Assembly: GCF_030253575.1 (NCBI RefSeq)
Contig: NC_080567.1
Coordinates: 35,555,501-35,619,500 of the forward strand
Reading direction: 5' to 3'
Source of the DNA: Rhododendron vialii
Taxonomy: Eukaryota > Streptophyta > Magnoliopsida > Ericales > Ericaceae
Length of the DNA: 64,000 bases
The position numbers and the translations under genes are program-made. How positions within the stretch are numbered: position 1 is the first letter of the stretch; the number at the start of each line of letters is the position of its first letter. This document shows, in pieces, positions 51,525 through 62,112 of this stretch. A model generated the notes under the pieces. The model was given only the letters and a program-made list of their open reading frames with translations. It made no database searches and was not told the DNA's origin.

Positions 51525-51835
51525 TTATTTTATTTTAATGTCCTTATTCAAATTTTTTTCGCATTTGTTAGTTTTTGGTCAATTTTTTGGGGATTATTGC
51601 TTTTTCATAACAAGAGGAATCTAAAAAGTAAAAAACTACAATCAAAATCCATTTTTTTAAAATAAAGACGAAAAAATTGGCTTATTAACTTATTTTTGTC
51701 TTTATTCAAAAAAATTAGGTTTGGATCTTAATTTTTTACTTTTTAGATTCCTCTCATCATGACGAAGCAATAATTCTCAAAAAATTGACTATAAACTAAC
51801 AAATGCAAAAAAAAATTTGAATAAATACATAAAAA
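51525..51835. mobile_element. Nested foldback element 2
   Basis: The left arm (atttttttcgcatttgttag; ggaatctaaaaagtaaaaaa) pairs with the right arm (tttttactttttagattcct; actaacaaatgcaaaaaaaa). Similar ttagattcctctc stretches occur at about 15650, suggesting a dispersed family. Confidence 0.7.
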
Positions 51836-53058
51836 TAAGCCAAGTGACTTAATTAGCCGACCGCCCCCTTAATATTAAACTATCACAAAAATATAATTTT
51901 TTCGTTTTACATTATTACACTATCAATATTAGGCTCGTTTGATAGGTTTCGTTGAGTAGATTTCAAAAATATATAATTTATTAAAAAAATACGTGAAAAA
52001 AAATTATTAGTATTTAATATTTTACAAAAAAAAGAGAGAAAGAGAGAGAGGGGGTGCAGTGAGAGAGAGAGAGAGGGGTAGGGGTAAAAGAGGAAAAGGG
52101 GAGCCGTGTCAGGAGGGGGGCCTGACACGGAGGGGGCGATTAGTAATCTCCCAAACACAAGATTTAGTAGAGAAAGTACCTCAGAGAGTAGCAGACCATA
52201 TATCTCTATCCTCTCTCTCCTGATGGGCACAAGAGAGGCAGGGGTAGCATGCATGATTTATTGAGTAGCAGAACTTCTAACTCTAGGTCTTCTCCCGCCT
52301 TCGGAGTCAATTATAGAACTCACCTTAGACTGGAAATTTCTAATTTTCTACCCGTGTTAACTCAATTCTATCACCAAACACCACATGATTTCTTGCATTT
52401 TGTTTGTTTATGGAACCAAACTTTCAGTTATTTTTAGATGGCTTAATATGCTTTTTCTTTTGGTCTGTTTTTTACTGGTGTTCGTTTTCCATTCCAACTA
52501 GTCTCTGACAAATAGGACTATCCATAAAAGAATTAAGTTCCTCTACCGGATAAGTGTATCTATAACTCTTTATTCATATCCTCCATTTTGCTTTTGGTTG
52601 AGTTTGATGTCCTTAGAATTGAGAAAGTATAAGATGTTAGCTTATGAAGATGCTCATAGTTTTGCAATCTATAATATCTCGCAAAGTATGATTCCTTTCA
52701 AACATTCCATGATCCCTTTGTAGTTTGTGTCTGTGTAATTTTTTAAGATGGGAATGTGTTGTTTAGATTGTCCATTTTGCGTTTCCTTAACTGCTGTAGG
52801 TGTTCAATTTGATCATTTTCCTGGTGGCGCTTCTCTGAATTATTGTTAGAACATAAAATTTCTTGAGCCTTGCCTCAAGTGGTAAAGGAGTCAGTGATAG
52901 GTAGGTGGTGTGTCCAATTTTTGAAAAGCATATGACAATCACGATAACTCATAATTTCGTAGAGAACAAAGGATACAGTACTTAAAAAACTCTTAGTGTA
53001 AACATAAGTGAAATATACAAAGTTTATTTAAGGGCCAAAGAAACATAGGTAACTTGTG

Positions 53059-54519
53059 TCAGTTGGTATTGAGCTCTAGTTCTTCAAGTAAAGCACTCAG
53101 GTAATTGTAAGAGGATCCACCCTTTTCAACAGCCTTCTTTGCTGCCTCTCCCAGTGCCCTTGCTCTGCTCCTAATTCCCTCAGCTTCTTCACAAACCATT
53201 AGTTGAACCACTGCCTTCTCTATATCTTCCCTCTTGACATAAATCTTGCCCTCCTCCGGCCATCTACACCATTCCTGAGCCCCTACTCCGATTCCAACCC
53301 TCAGAATGTCAGTCACTAGCTTTTCATTATAAAACTGCTCAGCAAACAACGGCCACGCAATCAAGGGAACTCCAGCAGTCACTCCCTCCAGCAATGAGTT
53401 CCATCCACAGTGAGTCATAAACCCTCCAACTGCTTTGTGATCGAGTATAAGCACTTGTGGGGCCCACCCCCTTATTATGAAGCCCTTCCCCTCTAACCTC
53501 TTCTCAAACCCATCTGGTAACCACTCTTCCCTATCTTCTTCTTCCTTCTTTTTCTCCTTCCGCACAACCCATATGAATTCCTGTCCAGAATTTTCCAGAC
53601 CCATTGCTATCTCAAGTAGCTGAACATTCGAAAAGTAGGACAAGCTTCCAAAGCACACATATAGAACTGAGTTTGGTTCCTTTGAGTCAAGCCAAGTCAA
53701 GCACTCCTGCTCGTTGATAGAGATTTTGCTTCCTCTACGAATTTTATCGTCGTTGTCTCTGTTGCAGAGTGAGACGGGACCCACATGCCACACCCTTTTT
53801 CCAATTACCTTACTGTAGAGTTCTGAGTAAGTCGGTTCCAGCTCATGGAAGCTGTTTATTACAACACCATAGCTTGTCACCTCCGATTCCATAACTTTCT
53901 CCATCAACTTGGTAACCTGGTTTTCAGTTCCATCTCTTATGAAATCAGGGAGTTGACGTCTTGTCATCATAATTTTGTTTGGAAGGCCAGGCACAACGAA
54001 AACTTCTGAGTCTGATTTGATGTTCTTGTAAGGTTCTTGTTGGGTTAATACATGATGAACACAAAGAGCGTATGCACTAGATCCGTGGAAAGCCAACCTT
54101 GGAATCCCATGCTTAGTTGCAACATCACTAGCCCATGGAAAGAACACATCAGCGACTAGGCAATCTGGGGAGTCCTCTTCTAAGAGGTTTTCAAATGGCT
54201 GTTGAAGAAGCTCCGCGGCGTTGCGGATCTTTTGGGACATTTCTCGGGCAGTGATGGAACTGTGGCTCTCAATGCCTTCAGGCAGTCCAACTTCTGCTGA
54301 AGGGAAGTTAATAAGACGAATAGTGGTTTCCAAGCCAAGTTCTCTGTCTCTGTCAATTGTTTTGGAGACGAGAGTGGCATTGAGGGGTGTTAGAATTAAG
54401 GTTGCTTTGACGCCGCGCCTGGCAAATATTCTGGCCATTTCTACCATTGGGATCATGTGGCCATGAGACATCATTGGAAGGAAGTAGATATGAAGCTTAT
54501 AATGAGGTTTTGAATCCAT
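53059..54519 (-). CDS. UGT73-like UDP-glycosyltransferase, copy 1
   Basis: Single exon, 486 aa. Family-1 UGTs transfer a sugar from UDP-sugar to small molecules in the cytosol; UGT73 relatives act on coumarins, flavonoids or terpenoids, and the acceptor here is unknown. Seen: SHGHMIP with catalytic His21, its partner Asp124 in CLVADVFFPWA, and the donor-binding PSPG box at 352-395 ([10 protein letters not shown]...HCGWNS...FAEQ). The final Gln is typical of glucose donors. There is no signal peptide or membrane segment, as expected. Length and all motifs are normal, so it should be active. It is the upstream-most member (in + coordinates) of a three-gene array and the tandem twin of 56496-57959. 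A TATA box lies about 125 bp upstream. Confidence 0.95.
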   Translation of the reverse strand: MDSKPHYKLHIYFLPMMSHGHMIPMVEMARIFARRGVKATLILTPLNATLVSKTIDRDRELGLETTIRLINFPSAEVGLPEGIESHSSITAREMSQKIRNAAELLQQPFENLLEEDSPDCLVADVFFPWASDVATKHGIPRLAFHGSSAYALCVHHVLTQQEPYKNIKSDSEVFVVPGLPNKIMMTRRQLPDFIRDGTENQVTKLMEKVMESEVTSYGVVINSFHELEPTYSELYSKVIGKRVWHVGPVSLCNRDNDDKIRRGSKISINEQECLTWLDSKEPNSVLYVCFGSLSYFSNVQLLEIAMGLENSGQEFIWVVRKEKKKEEEDREEWLPDGFEKRLEGKGFIIRGWAPQVLILDHKAVGGFMTHCGWNSLLEGVTAGVPLIAWPLFAEQFYNEKLVTDILRVGIGVGAQEWCRWPEEGKIYVKREDIEKAVVQLMVCEEAEGIRSRARALGEAAKKAVEKGGSSYNYLSALLEELELNTN

Positions 54520-54641
54520 GGAGCCTTCTAGGAGGAATGAGAGTTCTAATTCTAAAAAAGACGACGAAAGTGGCTGAAAAGAGACCTTAAGGCAATGTGC
54601 TCAAGTTGAAACTGTATAAGGGATGGATCTTTTTCTAGTTT

Positions 54642-54650
54642 CTTATAAAA
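54642..54650 (-). promoter_or_regulatory. TATA box of UGT copy 1
   Basis: On the minus strand this reads TTTTATAAG, about 125 bp before the ATG. The aligned position in copy 2 (58082-58090) reads TTGTACAAG. Confidence 0.55.
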
Positions 54651-54906
54651 TTTGCATGTTGACATTTAAACCCAATGAAGTGTGGAGGTTAAGCATCGAC
54701 ATGACCTTTCTTTTCTTTTTGAAAGGGAAATGACCTTTTTTTCAACTTAGCACATAAAGACTTCTGGTGTAATTAATTTTTTAGTCAAAAAAAACTTCCT
54801 AAATTTTCCAACTGACAATGGACTGCAGCCGACTTGGGTGACTTTGGGCTAATCAAACAAAGTGAGGAAGCAAGGAAGAAGATGCTTCCAAAGCATGGTA
54901 TGCGTT

Positions 54907-54908
<2 letters not shown>

Positions 54909-54941
<33 letters not shown>
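54909..54941. repeat. (TC)n followed by (AT)n/(AC)n
   Basis: A CT run followed by short AT and AC runs; the aligned place in unit 2 (58287-58347) carries (TC)n(AC)n, so the microsatellite predates the duplication. Confidence 0.9.
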
Positions 54942-54951
<10 letters not shown>

Positions 54952-54965
54952 CATACACACACACA

Positions 54966-55333
54966 TACGGAGCGGTTCCGGGACACTTAAAAAACCCTTT
55001 AAAAAACCCCCCCAAGTTTCCGATCGAATTTTGATGATTCGAGCCGCTCAATGTAATTAGAACGTGATTTTAAGGGTGCCCTTAAGAAATCAGCAAAAAA
55101 AATAATCGGGAAGAGCTTCATCCAAACAGTTTTTTATTGAACTTTATTGAACGGTTCAATAAAAAACTGCTCAAATCAAGCCCTTCCCGGTTAGTTTTTT
55201 TGCCGGTTTTCTAGCAAGTACTTTTAAAATCACGTTTTGAACACATTGAGCGGCTCAGATCATCAAAATTTGATCGAAAACTATGAGATTAAGATTTGGA
55301 GGGTTTTTTTAAGTGTTCCCGGAACCGCCCCGA
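54966..55333. mobile_element. Foldback MITE, family A copy 2
   Basis: The ends ggagcggttccgggacactt and agtgttcccggaaccgcccc are inverted. Inside, gagccgctcaatgtaattag pairs with cacattgagcggctcagatc, and the centre has gaacggttcaataaaaaact with matching cgggaagagc/cccttcccgg. It is about 368 bp, inserted between TA-rich runs, and related to 3437-3791. Confidence 0.8.
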
Positions 55334-55689
55334 TATATATAATTTTATTGGTCTAGGTTATTTTTTTCTATGAACGTGATTTTTAATACTTTGGTTTCTC
55401 ACACATATCTTGTGTTTTGTATTTTTGTGGAACCAAACTTCGGTTATTTTTAGTTGGCTTTATGATATGCTTTCCTAGTTAATTTGTTTTTGCCTTTTGT
55501 CTGTTTTCTTTTATTGGTGTTCTTTTTCCATCCCAGCTATGAAAGACTATTTTCCTGTCTCTGACATACAGGACTATCCATAATGAATTAAGTTTCTGGA
55601 TAAGCGTTTCTATGACTCTTAATTAATATCCTCCTTTTTGCCTTTGTTTCATTTTAATGTCCTTAAAAAGTTAAACAACAAGTTTAGGT

Positions 55690-56048
55690 ACACTATATTT
55701 AACCACTACATCATCCACTACATATTTTGTAGGGCTCACCCTATGTCCCAAAAAAATACAGAAAAATATTCATAAATTTTAAAATAATATATTATGGGGC
55801 CTTGTAAAAAATCAGCTCCAACAAATATCGGTAAATATTATTTCTTGATTTGTAGGGGCGAAACGGTGCAGTTAAACAGTTTCATCCCTACAAATCAAGA
55901 ACTAATACTCACCGATATTCTTTGGAGCTGATTTTTTACAGGGTCCCATAAAATATTATTCTAAAATTTATGGACATTTTCTGTATTTTTTTGAGAGCCG
56001 GGGTGAGCCGTATAAAAAATGTAGTGGATGAATAATAGTGTATGTAGC
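55690..56048. mobile_element. Foldback MITE in UGT unit 2
   Basis: The left arm (catccactacatattttgta; aaaaaatcagctccaacaaa; cttgatttgtaggggcgaaa) pairs with the right arm (tttcatccctacaaatcaag; tttggagctgattttttaca; aaaaaatgtagtggatgaat). The element is about 359 bp and absent from unit 1. It differs in sequence from family A. Confidence 0.8.
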
Positions 56049-56495
56049 ATCTCTCAAAGTTAAACGAGAGAAAGACAAGAGATGATAGCGTCCGAAGATT
56101 CTCACATTTTATTGCAATCTATAATCAGAGTGTGATCCCTTTCAAACATCCCCGGATCCCTTTGTTGTTTGTGTTGGTTTTAATTGTTTTAAGCTAGGAA
56201 TATGGTGTTTAGATTGTCCATTTTGCACTTCTTTAACTGCTTGAGGTGTTCAATTTGATCATTTTCTTGGAGGCACTTCTCTAAATCATTTTTAATACTT
56301 AACTTTCTTGCGCCTTGCCTCAAGTGATAAAGGAGTTGGCGATAGATCGGTGGTATGTCCAAATTCACATGACAATCACGATTACCCATAATTTCATAGA
56401 GAAGAAGGATACTATACTTGAACAAACTCTTATTGAAAACATAAGTGAAAGATACAAAGTTTATTTAATGGCCAAAGAAACACAGGTAACTTGTG

Positions 56496-57959
56496 TCAGT
56501 TGGTATTGAGCTCTAGTTCTTCAAGTAAAGCACTCAGGTCATTGTAAGAGGATCCACCCTTTCCAACAGCCTTCTTTGCCATCTCTCCCAGTGCCCTTGC
56601 TCTGCTCCTAATTCCCTCAGCTTCTTCACCAACCATTAGATGAACTACTGCCTTCTCTATATCTTCCCTCTTTACATAAACCTTACTCTCCTCCGGCCAT
56701 CTACACCAATCCTGAGCTCCTACGCCGACTCCAACCCTTAAAATATCAGTCACTAGCTTTTCATTATAAAACTGCTCAGCAAACAACGGCCAGGCAACCA
56801 ATGGCACTCCAGCAGTCGCTCCCTCCAGCATCGAGTTCCATCCACAGTGAGTCATAAACCCTCCAACCGCTTCGTGATCGAGTATAAGCACTTGAGGGGC
56901 CCACCCCCTTATTATGAAGCCCTTCCCCTCTAACCTCTTCTCAAACCCTTCCGGCAACCACTCTACCCTATCTTCTTCTTCCTTGGTCTTTTTCTCCTTC
57001 CTCACTACCCATATGAATTCCTGTCCGGAATTTTCCAGACCCATTGCTATCTCAAGTAGCTGAACATTTGAAAAGTAGGACAAGCTTCCGAAGCACACAT
57101 ATAGAACCGAGTTTGGTTCCTTTGAGTCAAGCCAAGTCAAGCACTCATGCTCATTGATAGAGATTGTGCTTCCTCTTTGAGTTTTATCTTCGTTGTCTCT
57201 GTTGCAGAGTGAGACGGGACCCACATGCCACACCTTTCTTCCAATTGCCTTACTATAGTGTTCGGAGTAAGCCGGTTCCAGCTCATGGAAGCTGTTTATT
57301 ACAACTCCATAGCTTGTTACCTCTGCTTCCATGACTTTCTCGATCAACTTGGTTAAGTGGCTTTCAGTTCCATCTCTTATGTGATCAGGGAGTTGTCGTC
57401 TCGTCATTGTAATTTTGTTTGGAAGGCCAGGCACAACGAAGACTTCTGAGTCTGATTCGATGTTCTTGTAAGGTTTATGCTGGGATAGTTCGCGATAAAC
57501 AGAAAGAGCATATGCACCAGTTCCATGGAAAATCAACCTTGGTATCCCACGCTTAGTTGCAACTTCACTAGCCCATGGAAAAAACACGGCAGCGACTAGG
57601 CAATCTGGGGAGTCTTCTTCTAAGAGGTTTTCAAATGGCTGTTGAAGAAGCTCTGTGGCCTTTAACATCTTTTGGGACATTTCCGGGGAAGTGATGGAAC
57701 TTTGGTTCTCAATGCCTTCAGGCAACCCAACTTCTGCTGAAGGGAAATTAATAAGACGAATAGTGGTTTCAAAGCCAAGTTCTCTGTCTCTGTCAATTGT
57801 TTTGGAGACGAGAGTTGCATTGACGGGTGTTAGGATTAAGGTTGCTTTGACGCCGCGCCTGGCAAATAGTCTGGCCATGTCTACCATTGGGAGCATGTGC
57901 CCCTGAGCCATCATTGGAAGGAAGTAGATGTGAAGCTTATTGTGAGGTCTTGAATCCAT
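56496..57959 (-). CDS. UGT73-like glycosyltransferase, copy 2, catalytic Asp replaced
   Basis: Single exon, 487 aa, very similar to copy 1 along its whole length. Seen: QGHMLP with His21 and an intact PSPG box at 353-396 ([13 protein letters not shown]...HCGWNSMLEG...FAEQ). The expected catalytic Asp124 is Ala: CLVAAVFFPWA, codon GCC at 57588-57590 (copy 1 has GAT). In plant UGTs this Asp pairs with the His to activate it for acceptor deprotonation, so activity is expected to be lowered or changed. The frame is fully open, so this is not a plain pseudogene; it may be recently inactivated, use another residue, or have a different role. The TATA-like box of copy 1 is not preserved. The gene lies in unit 2 of a 3-kb tandem duplication. 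Confidence 0.93.
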   Translation of the reverse strand: MDSRPHNKLHIYFLPMMAQGHMLPMVDMARLFARRGVKATLILTPVNATLVSKTIDRDRELGFETTIRLINFPSAEVGLPEGIENQSSITSPEMSQKMLKATELLQQPFENLLEEDSPDCLVAAVFFPWASEVATKRGIPRLIFHGTGAYALSVYRELSQHKPYKNIESDSEVFVVPGLPNKITMTRRQLPDHIRDGTESHLTKLIEKVMEAEVTSYGVVINSFHELEPAYSEHYSKAIGRKVWHVGPVSLCNRDNEDKTQRGSTISINEHECLTWLDSKEPNSVLYVCFGSLSYFSNVQLLEIAMGLENSGQEFIWVVRKEKKTKEEEDRVEWLPEGFEKRLEGKGFIIRGWAPQVLILDHEAVGGFMTHCGWNSMLEGATAGVPLVAWPLFAEQFYNEKLVTDILRVGVGVGAQDWCRWPEESKVYVKREDIEKAVVHLMVGEEAEGIRSRARALGEMAKKAVGKGGSSYNDLSALLEELELNTN

Positions 57960-58286
57960 GTAGCCTTTTAGGAGGAATGAGAATTGTGAAGTAGATGATG
58001 AAAGAGGCTGAAGAGCGACCGTAAGGCAATATGCTCAAGTAGAAACTGTACAAGGGACTAAGTTTGGATCTTTTCTATTTTCTTGTACAATTCCCATGTT
58101 GATTGTTCTTCTCTTACTCTCATATTTAAACACCAATGAAACTTGGAGCTGAAGCATGGAAATCATCTCTCTTTTTTCACTGCAATAGCGTTTTGGTATA
58201 AATCATATTTTAGTCCAAACTTGCAGCCGACTTGGCTGACTGACTTTGGGCGCTAATCAAACAAAATGACGAAGCAAGCAAGAAGA

Positions 58287-58287
58287 T

Positions 58288-58347
<60 letters not shown>
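58287..58347. repeat. Compound (TC)n(AC)n microsatellite
   Basis: About 18 nt of CT followed by about 43 nt of AC, upstream of UGT copy 2. Confidence 0.95.
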
Positions 58348-58349
<2 letters not shown>

Positions 58350-58399
58350 CTATATTGGTCTAGTTTATTGTTTTCTATGAACTTGGAGTGCAAGAAATG

Positions 58400-59600
58400 C
58401 CTTGGTAATCACATTGCTATATTGATTGTTATCAGGTCAATGAGAGACTTATGCAATGCTTCTTTCATTTAGCTTCTTCCGATGAATTATAATTAATTAA
58501 ACTGAGCTGGTTTTGTCCCTTTTAAAATCCATCATTGGTTGCGTTTCCAAAATAAGAAAATCTCCTTCTCTTTCAAAGACTAGGATACCTTACTTGTTGA
58601 GGTTATATTTGTTTTGAGAAGTTTAAATTAGTGGGCCGAATCACCTTCACTTGTCTTAACTTGGCTCCGCCTATATGGCTCCCCCTAAGGTTTTGGTACT
58701 TTGTCGTGGCGGCAGCTCATGTGCTCGTTGTTCATTCCTTGACGAGGCCCATGTCCCATGGTGTTCATTGGCCTATTACACTATAAGATCGTAGCATTAT
58801 TGCGTCGATCTGTTTGGCCCTTGACTCCTGACCCTTCCCGGCCTAAACTCTCCATACTCTCCATCGCCAGTGCGCTGACCCTCAATTATTTACAATTAGG
58901 CTGATCAGGATCGTATTATATTCTCATACTATATCTAGTTACCATAACAAATTACACGAGGAGGCCTTGAAATTCTTGGGGCTCTGTCAAAGCTATAAAG
59001 TGCAGGCTAGGATCTTTACCGTATAATCCAAGGTTTAGGGGCCCCGAGCAATAACTTGGTGGGTTTATGCCTAGAGCCAAGCCTATGCGACTCTCGATCT
59101 GTTTAATGGCGGTTAAAAAATTACAATATCTTTTCTTGTTTCGTCTTCAACAAGGCCGTGCCTTCTGTTGATATCTTCCATCGCTTTGTTTTTGTAAGAG
59201 ATGGGTTCGCTCTGTAACTTGGATGCTATTTTACTTGGGGTCTTGGGGGTAGGTAGTTGGGTTTGTTAGTCATGATATTTGTTTTCGTTTGCTGTCGTTC
59301 CATAGCAAAGGGGGTGCTCTTTAATGGTCTAACGGAGTGCTCTTGAATGGACGTGCTTGAACCAAAACGACGTCGTTCTGGAGGGACAACATAAATATTG
59401 TCCCTAAAGGGCAACAATTGATATCCCCGCTTCCCTTAAAATAGGATAGCAGTTTAAACATAAATATTTTCGTGGACTTGTATGGGACCAAACCAATTTC
59501 TCTTTCATATTTATGGTAATAAAACAAATTTACATAAAATAGCAAATAGAAAAAATTGAAGGACAAAAACACAAAAAGCAATCAACTCAACTCAAATCAA
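58400..59600. other. Spacer between UGT copies 2 and 3
   Basis: No gene or clear repeat structure was recognised. 58650-59100 has moderately higher GC and could be decayed retroelement sequence, but nothing specific supports it. The right end contains the 3' flank of UGT copy 3. Confidence 0.4.
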
Positions 59601-59638
59601 ATCTTCATCAACCATTATCTCAATTAGGCTTCGGCATC

Positions 59639-61069
59639 TCAAGTTCGATAAGAACTCAGTTCACGTATCAGATCATTCAAATCAGCGTAGGATGATCCAC
59701 CTTTCTCAACCGCCTTGTTAGCAATCTCCTTAAACCCTCTCGCCTTATTCCTCATCACCTTTGCCTCTTCCCCCACCATAACTTGTCGCACCGCCTTCCC
59801 AATCTCCTCTCTCCTTACCCCATTATTCACCTTCATGCTCCACTTTTTATTCCCAACGCTAACCCCAATTCTCAAAATCTCTGTCACCAACTTCTCATTG
59901 TAAAATTGTTCCGCAAACACCGGCCACGTCACCATCGGAACTCCGGCGCTGACCCCTTCCAATGTCGAATTCCACCCGCAGTGAGTCACAAAACCACCCA
60001 CTGCTTCGTGATCGAGAATCAACACTTGGGGTGCCCACCCTCTGATAATTAAACCCTTGTCTTTCATCCTCTCTTCAAACCCCTCTGGTAGCCACTTCTC
60101 GTTATCCTCTTCGCTTTTCCCTCTCCGAACAACCCATACGAATTGTTGCCCAGAAGATTCTAGACCCATTGCGATCTCGTACAGCTGAGAATCGTCAAAT
60201 TTCGCCACGCTTCCGAAACAAATATAAAGCACTGAATTGGGTTCCTTCGAATCCAGCCATTTTAAGCACTCGTGTTCGTCAATCGCTGCTTCTTTACCCC
60301 TGTGTGCTTTGTCCTCGACTGCTCGATTGCATAACGAAACGGGTCCAATATGCCAAGACCTTCTTTTCAAGACAGTCCTGTAATAATCAGCGTACTTTGT
60401 TTCAAGCTCGTAAAAGCTATTGGCTATAACTCCATAGCTTGATAGCTCGGATTCTTTCATTTTTATCCGCAGCTTTGTGAAATCTGATTCGGACCCATCC
60501 CGTTCGTCCTCTGACAGTTGCATCTTTGTGAGCCTAATTTGATGAGGAAGGTCAGGCACCAAAAAGGGTTCATCATTGGACGAAACTTCTCTCTGGGGCT
60601 TGTATAACCTCATATTCTCCGTAGCACAGAGAGCAAAAAAGCTAGTCCCGTGGAAAACCAGCCTCGGAATGTTGAATTTCGCGGCGACTTCGGTGGCCCA
60701 TGGGAAGAACGAGTCCGCGACGAGGCAATCGGGTCGGACCTCATCGAGGATCCGCTCGAGCGGGTGTTGGAGCATAAACATGGCTTTGAAGAACTTGGGC
60801 ACCATGTCGTCGGTGGTGATTCCATCGGCACTTTCGCACCCTTCTGGCAAGCCAGCAGCGGCCGCCGGGAATTCGAGGGTGAGGATTCCCATTTCAAAGC
60901 CCAGCTGATTGGTTCTTTCAACTGATTTCTGGAAGAAATGGACGTTGAGGGGAGTGGTGATTATGGTGGATTTGACGCCGCGGGCAGCGAAGAGTTTGGC
61001 GATGTCAAGAGTTGGGATCATGTGGCCGTGAGCCATCACGGGGAAGAAGAAGACATGGAGTTGACCCAT
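59639..61069 (-). CDS. UGT73-like UDP-glycosyltransferase, copy 3 (divergent)
   Basis: Single exon, 476 aa. The reaction is the same as its neighbours': sugar transfer from UDP-sugar to a small acceptor that cannot be named from sequence. Seen: AHGHMIP with His16, partner Asp119 in [17 protein letters not shown] box at 345-388 ([13 protein letters not shown]...[10 protein letters not shown]...FAEQ) ending in Gln as in glucose users, and the UGT73-typical [11 protein letters not shown]. It is clearly a more distant paralogue: the loop after the PSPG box ([15 protein letters not shown]) differs from copies 1 and 2 (CRWPEEGKIYVKRED). Its spacer is unrelated to the 3-kb units, so it was not part of the recent duplication. 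A strong TATA box lies about 95 bp upstream. All motifs are intact. Confidence 0.95.
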   Translation of the reverse strand: MGQLHVFFFPVMAHGHMIPTLDIAKLFAARGVKSTIITTPLNVHFFQKSVERTNQLGFEMGILTLEFPAAAAGLPEGCESADGITTDDMVPKFFKAMFMLQHPLERILDEVRPDCLVADSFFPWATEVAAKFNIPRLVFHGTSFFALCATENMRLYKPQREVSSNDEPFLVPDLPHQIRLTKMQLSEDERDGSESDFTKLRIKMKESELSSYGVIANSFYELETKYADYYRTVLKRRSWHIGPVSLCNRAVEDKAHRGKEAAIDEHECLKWLDSKEPNSVLYICFGSVAKFDDSQLYEIAMGLESSGQQFVWVVRRGKSEEDNEKWLPEGFEERMKDKGLIIRGWAPQVLILDHEAVGGFVTHCGWNSTLEGVSAGVPMVTWPVFAEQFYNEKLVTEILRIGVSVGNKKWSMKVNNGVRREEIGKAVRQVMVGEEAKVMRNKARGFKEIANKAVEKGGSSYADLNDLIRELSSYRT

Positions 61070-61161
61070 TTTGGGATGTAATTAAAATCGAACTTTGGAG
61101 ACTTGGAAATGGATAAAAAGACTAGTTTGACTATGAGAAGTTAGTACAGTATCATCATGGC

Positions 61162-61171
61162 TATATATATG
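61162..61171 (-). promoter_or_regulatory. TATA box of UGT copy 3
   Basis: TATATATAG on the minus strand, about 95 bp upstream of the start codon, a normal position for a plant core promoter. Confidence 0.6.
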
Positions 61172-61179
61172 CAGAGGCA

Positions 61180-62110
61180 AAGCAGAGTATTGAACTAATA
61201 CAGTTTTATTCCAGGAAACCTTCATAAGGTGGAGTACTTCGGCAAACGTTATTGCATTCGTCATCTGGTTCTTGGAGAGAGAAACCAGACCACTTGCATT
61301 TATTTTTTTACTAATACAGTACAGTTTTGGGCGGTATTTAAATACTCCTAAACGAGTAATTTATTTGGAGGGGTATTTAGGGTTAGAGGTGCGCATCTTG
61401 CTACAGCATCATCGTGTCATGTCTCTTGAAATTTTGCGTCATTTACGATACTTATTAACTAGTAAAACGTATTATTATTTTTTGCTATTGATGTGATATG
61501 CGTAACACGACCGCGTCCATGTCAAATAATACGCAATCTCAACTTTGTAACTCGTGACATTGTTATATTTTCAAATGATAATAATAGGCCAAGGGTTTTC
61601 TGTTTTTTCTTTGGGTACAAGTAATGTTCATGTATTGACGCAAATACTTGCGTCATGCATTTTGAGTTCTTTAATTTTGGTGTGTGGCCCAAGTCTTTTT
61701 TCGTTTGAATTGACCTGAATAAAGAAAAGACACTCCAATCACAGAGTAGTAGTATCAAATTAAGAAAGAAGAAAAAATCAGAGGGAAGTAGGAGTAATAT
61801 TACGTGGAAACAATAGGGTAGAGAAAGGAGTGTAAATTCCTCCTATCCTTTTGCAAAGGGAAAGGAGATGAATGAGAAATGAAGTGGGACAATAGCTTTC
61901 ACCTCTCTCTTCTTCTTTTTTTGACCAAGGGAATAACCTAATTAAGAAATAAGAATGAGTTTTGAAGAGAGATTATTTAATGCTCGTATGGCCGCCCCAG
62001 GCTCCTTCACCAAACATTGATGGGGAGCCCATGAATAGAGTCTTCCAGATACTTGTAAACCTTTTCCTATAATTTGTTCATATCTATCTTGTTGGGTTGC
62101 GCTAGCTCAT
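61180..62110. other. Spacer upstream of UGT copy 3
   Basis: AT-rich sequence without recognised exons. It probably holds the distal promoter of UGT copy 3. Confidence 0.45.
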
Positions 62111-62112
62111 TA

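Larger units (their letters stand above)
50400..52142. mobile_element. 1.74-kb TIR element carrying two nested hairpins
   Basis: The left end taatcactcccgtgtcaggg and the right end ctgacacggagggggcgatta are inverted. The arms extend over 200 bp, including aaacctatcaaacgagccta with ggctcgtttgataggtttcg and a ct/ga-rich zone. A third copy of the subterminal motif lies at about 51045-51090. Two internal hairpins (about 50655-50985 and 51525-51835) seem to be separate insertions. No transposase frame was found. Confidence 0.7.
49330..52330 (-). mobile_element. Decayed LINE, 3' part, split by two later insertions
   Basis: On the minus strand, WHGRLSTKDRLMQWG and NCLLCHG (50290-50200) match the zinc-binding region after reverse transcriptase in plant L1-type elements. 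IPKWAFIEW precedes it, and IYHLWRERNWRIFQ (49610-49560) follows. A further upstream piece (IWSATL..GTFSTKS) lies at about 52150-52200, beyond a 1.7-kb insert. The frame contains stops, so it is inactive. Two non-LINE elements (49721-50141 and about 50400-52142) interrupt it. Confidence 0.75.
52376..58390. repeat. Tandem duplication of a 3-kb UGT unit
   Basis: Unit 1 (about 52376-55400) and unit 2 (about 55400-58390) match across the whole UGT gene, about 700 bp 3' of it and about 450 bp 5' of it. Examples are ggaaccaaacttt and ttatttttag, aggactatccataa, ccttgcctcaagtg, and upstream gcagccgacttggg/ct with CT-rich runs. Unit 1 alone carries a family A MITE (54966-55333); unit 2 alone carries another foldback (55690-56048). 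Confidence 0.85.

Noticed and set aside
53059-61069. A biosynthetic gene cluster around the UGTs
   Set aside because: No P450, terpene synthase, acyltransferase or other pathway gene lies nearby; this is a simple paralogue array.
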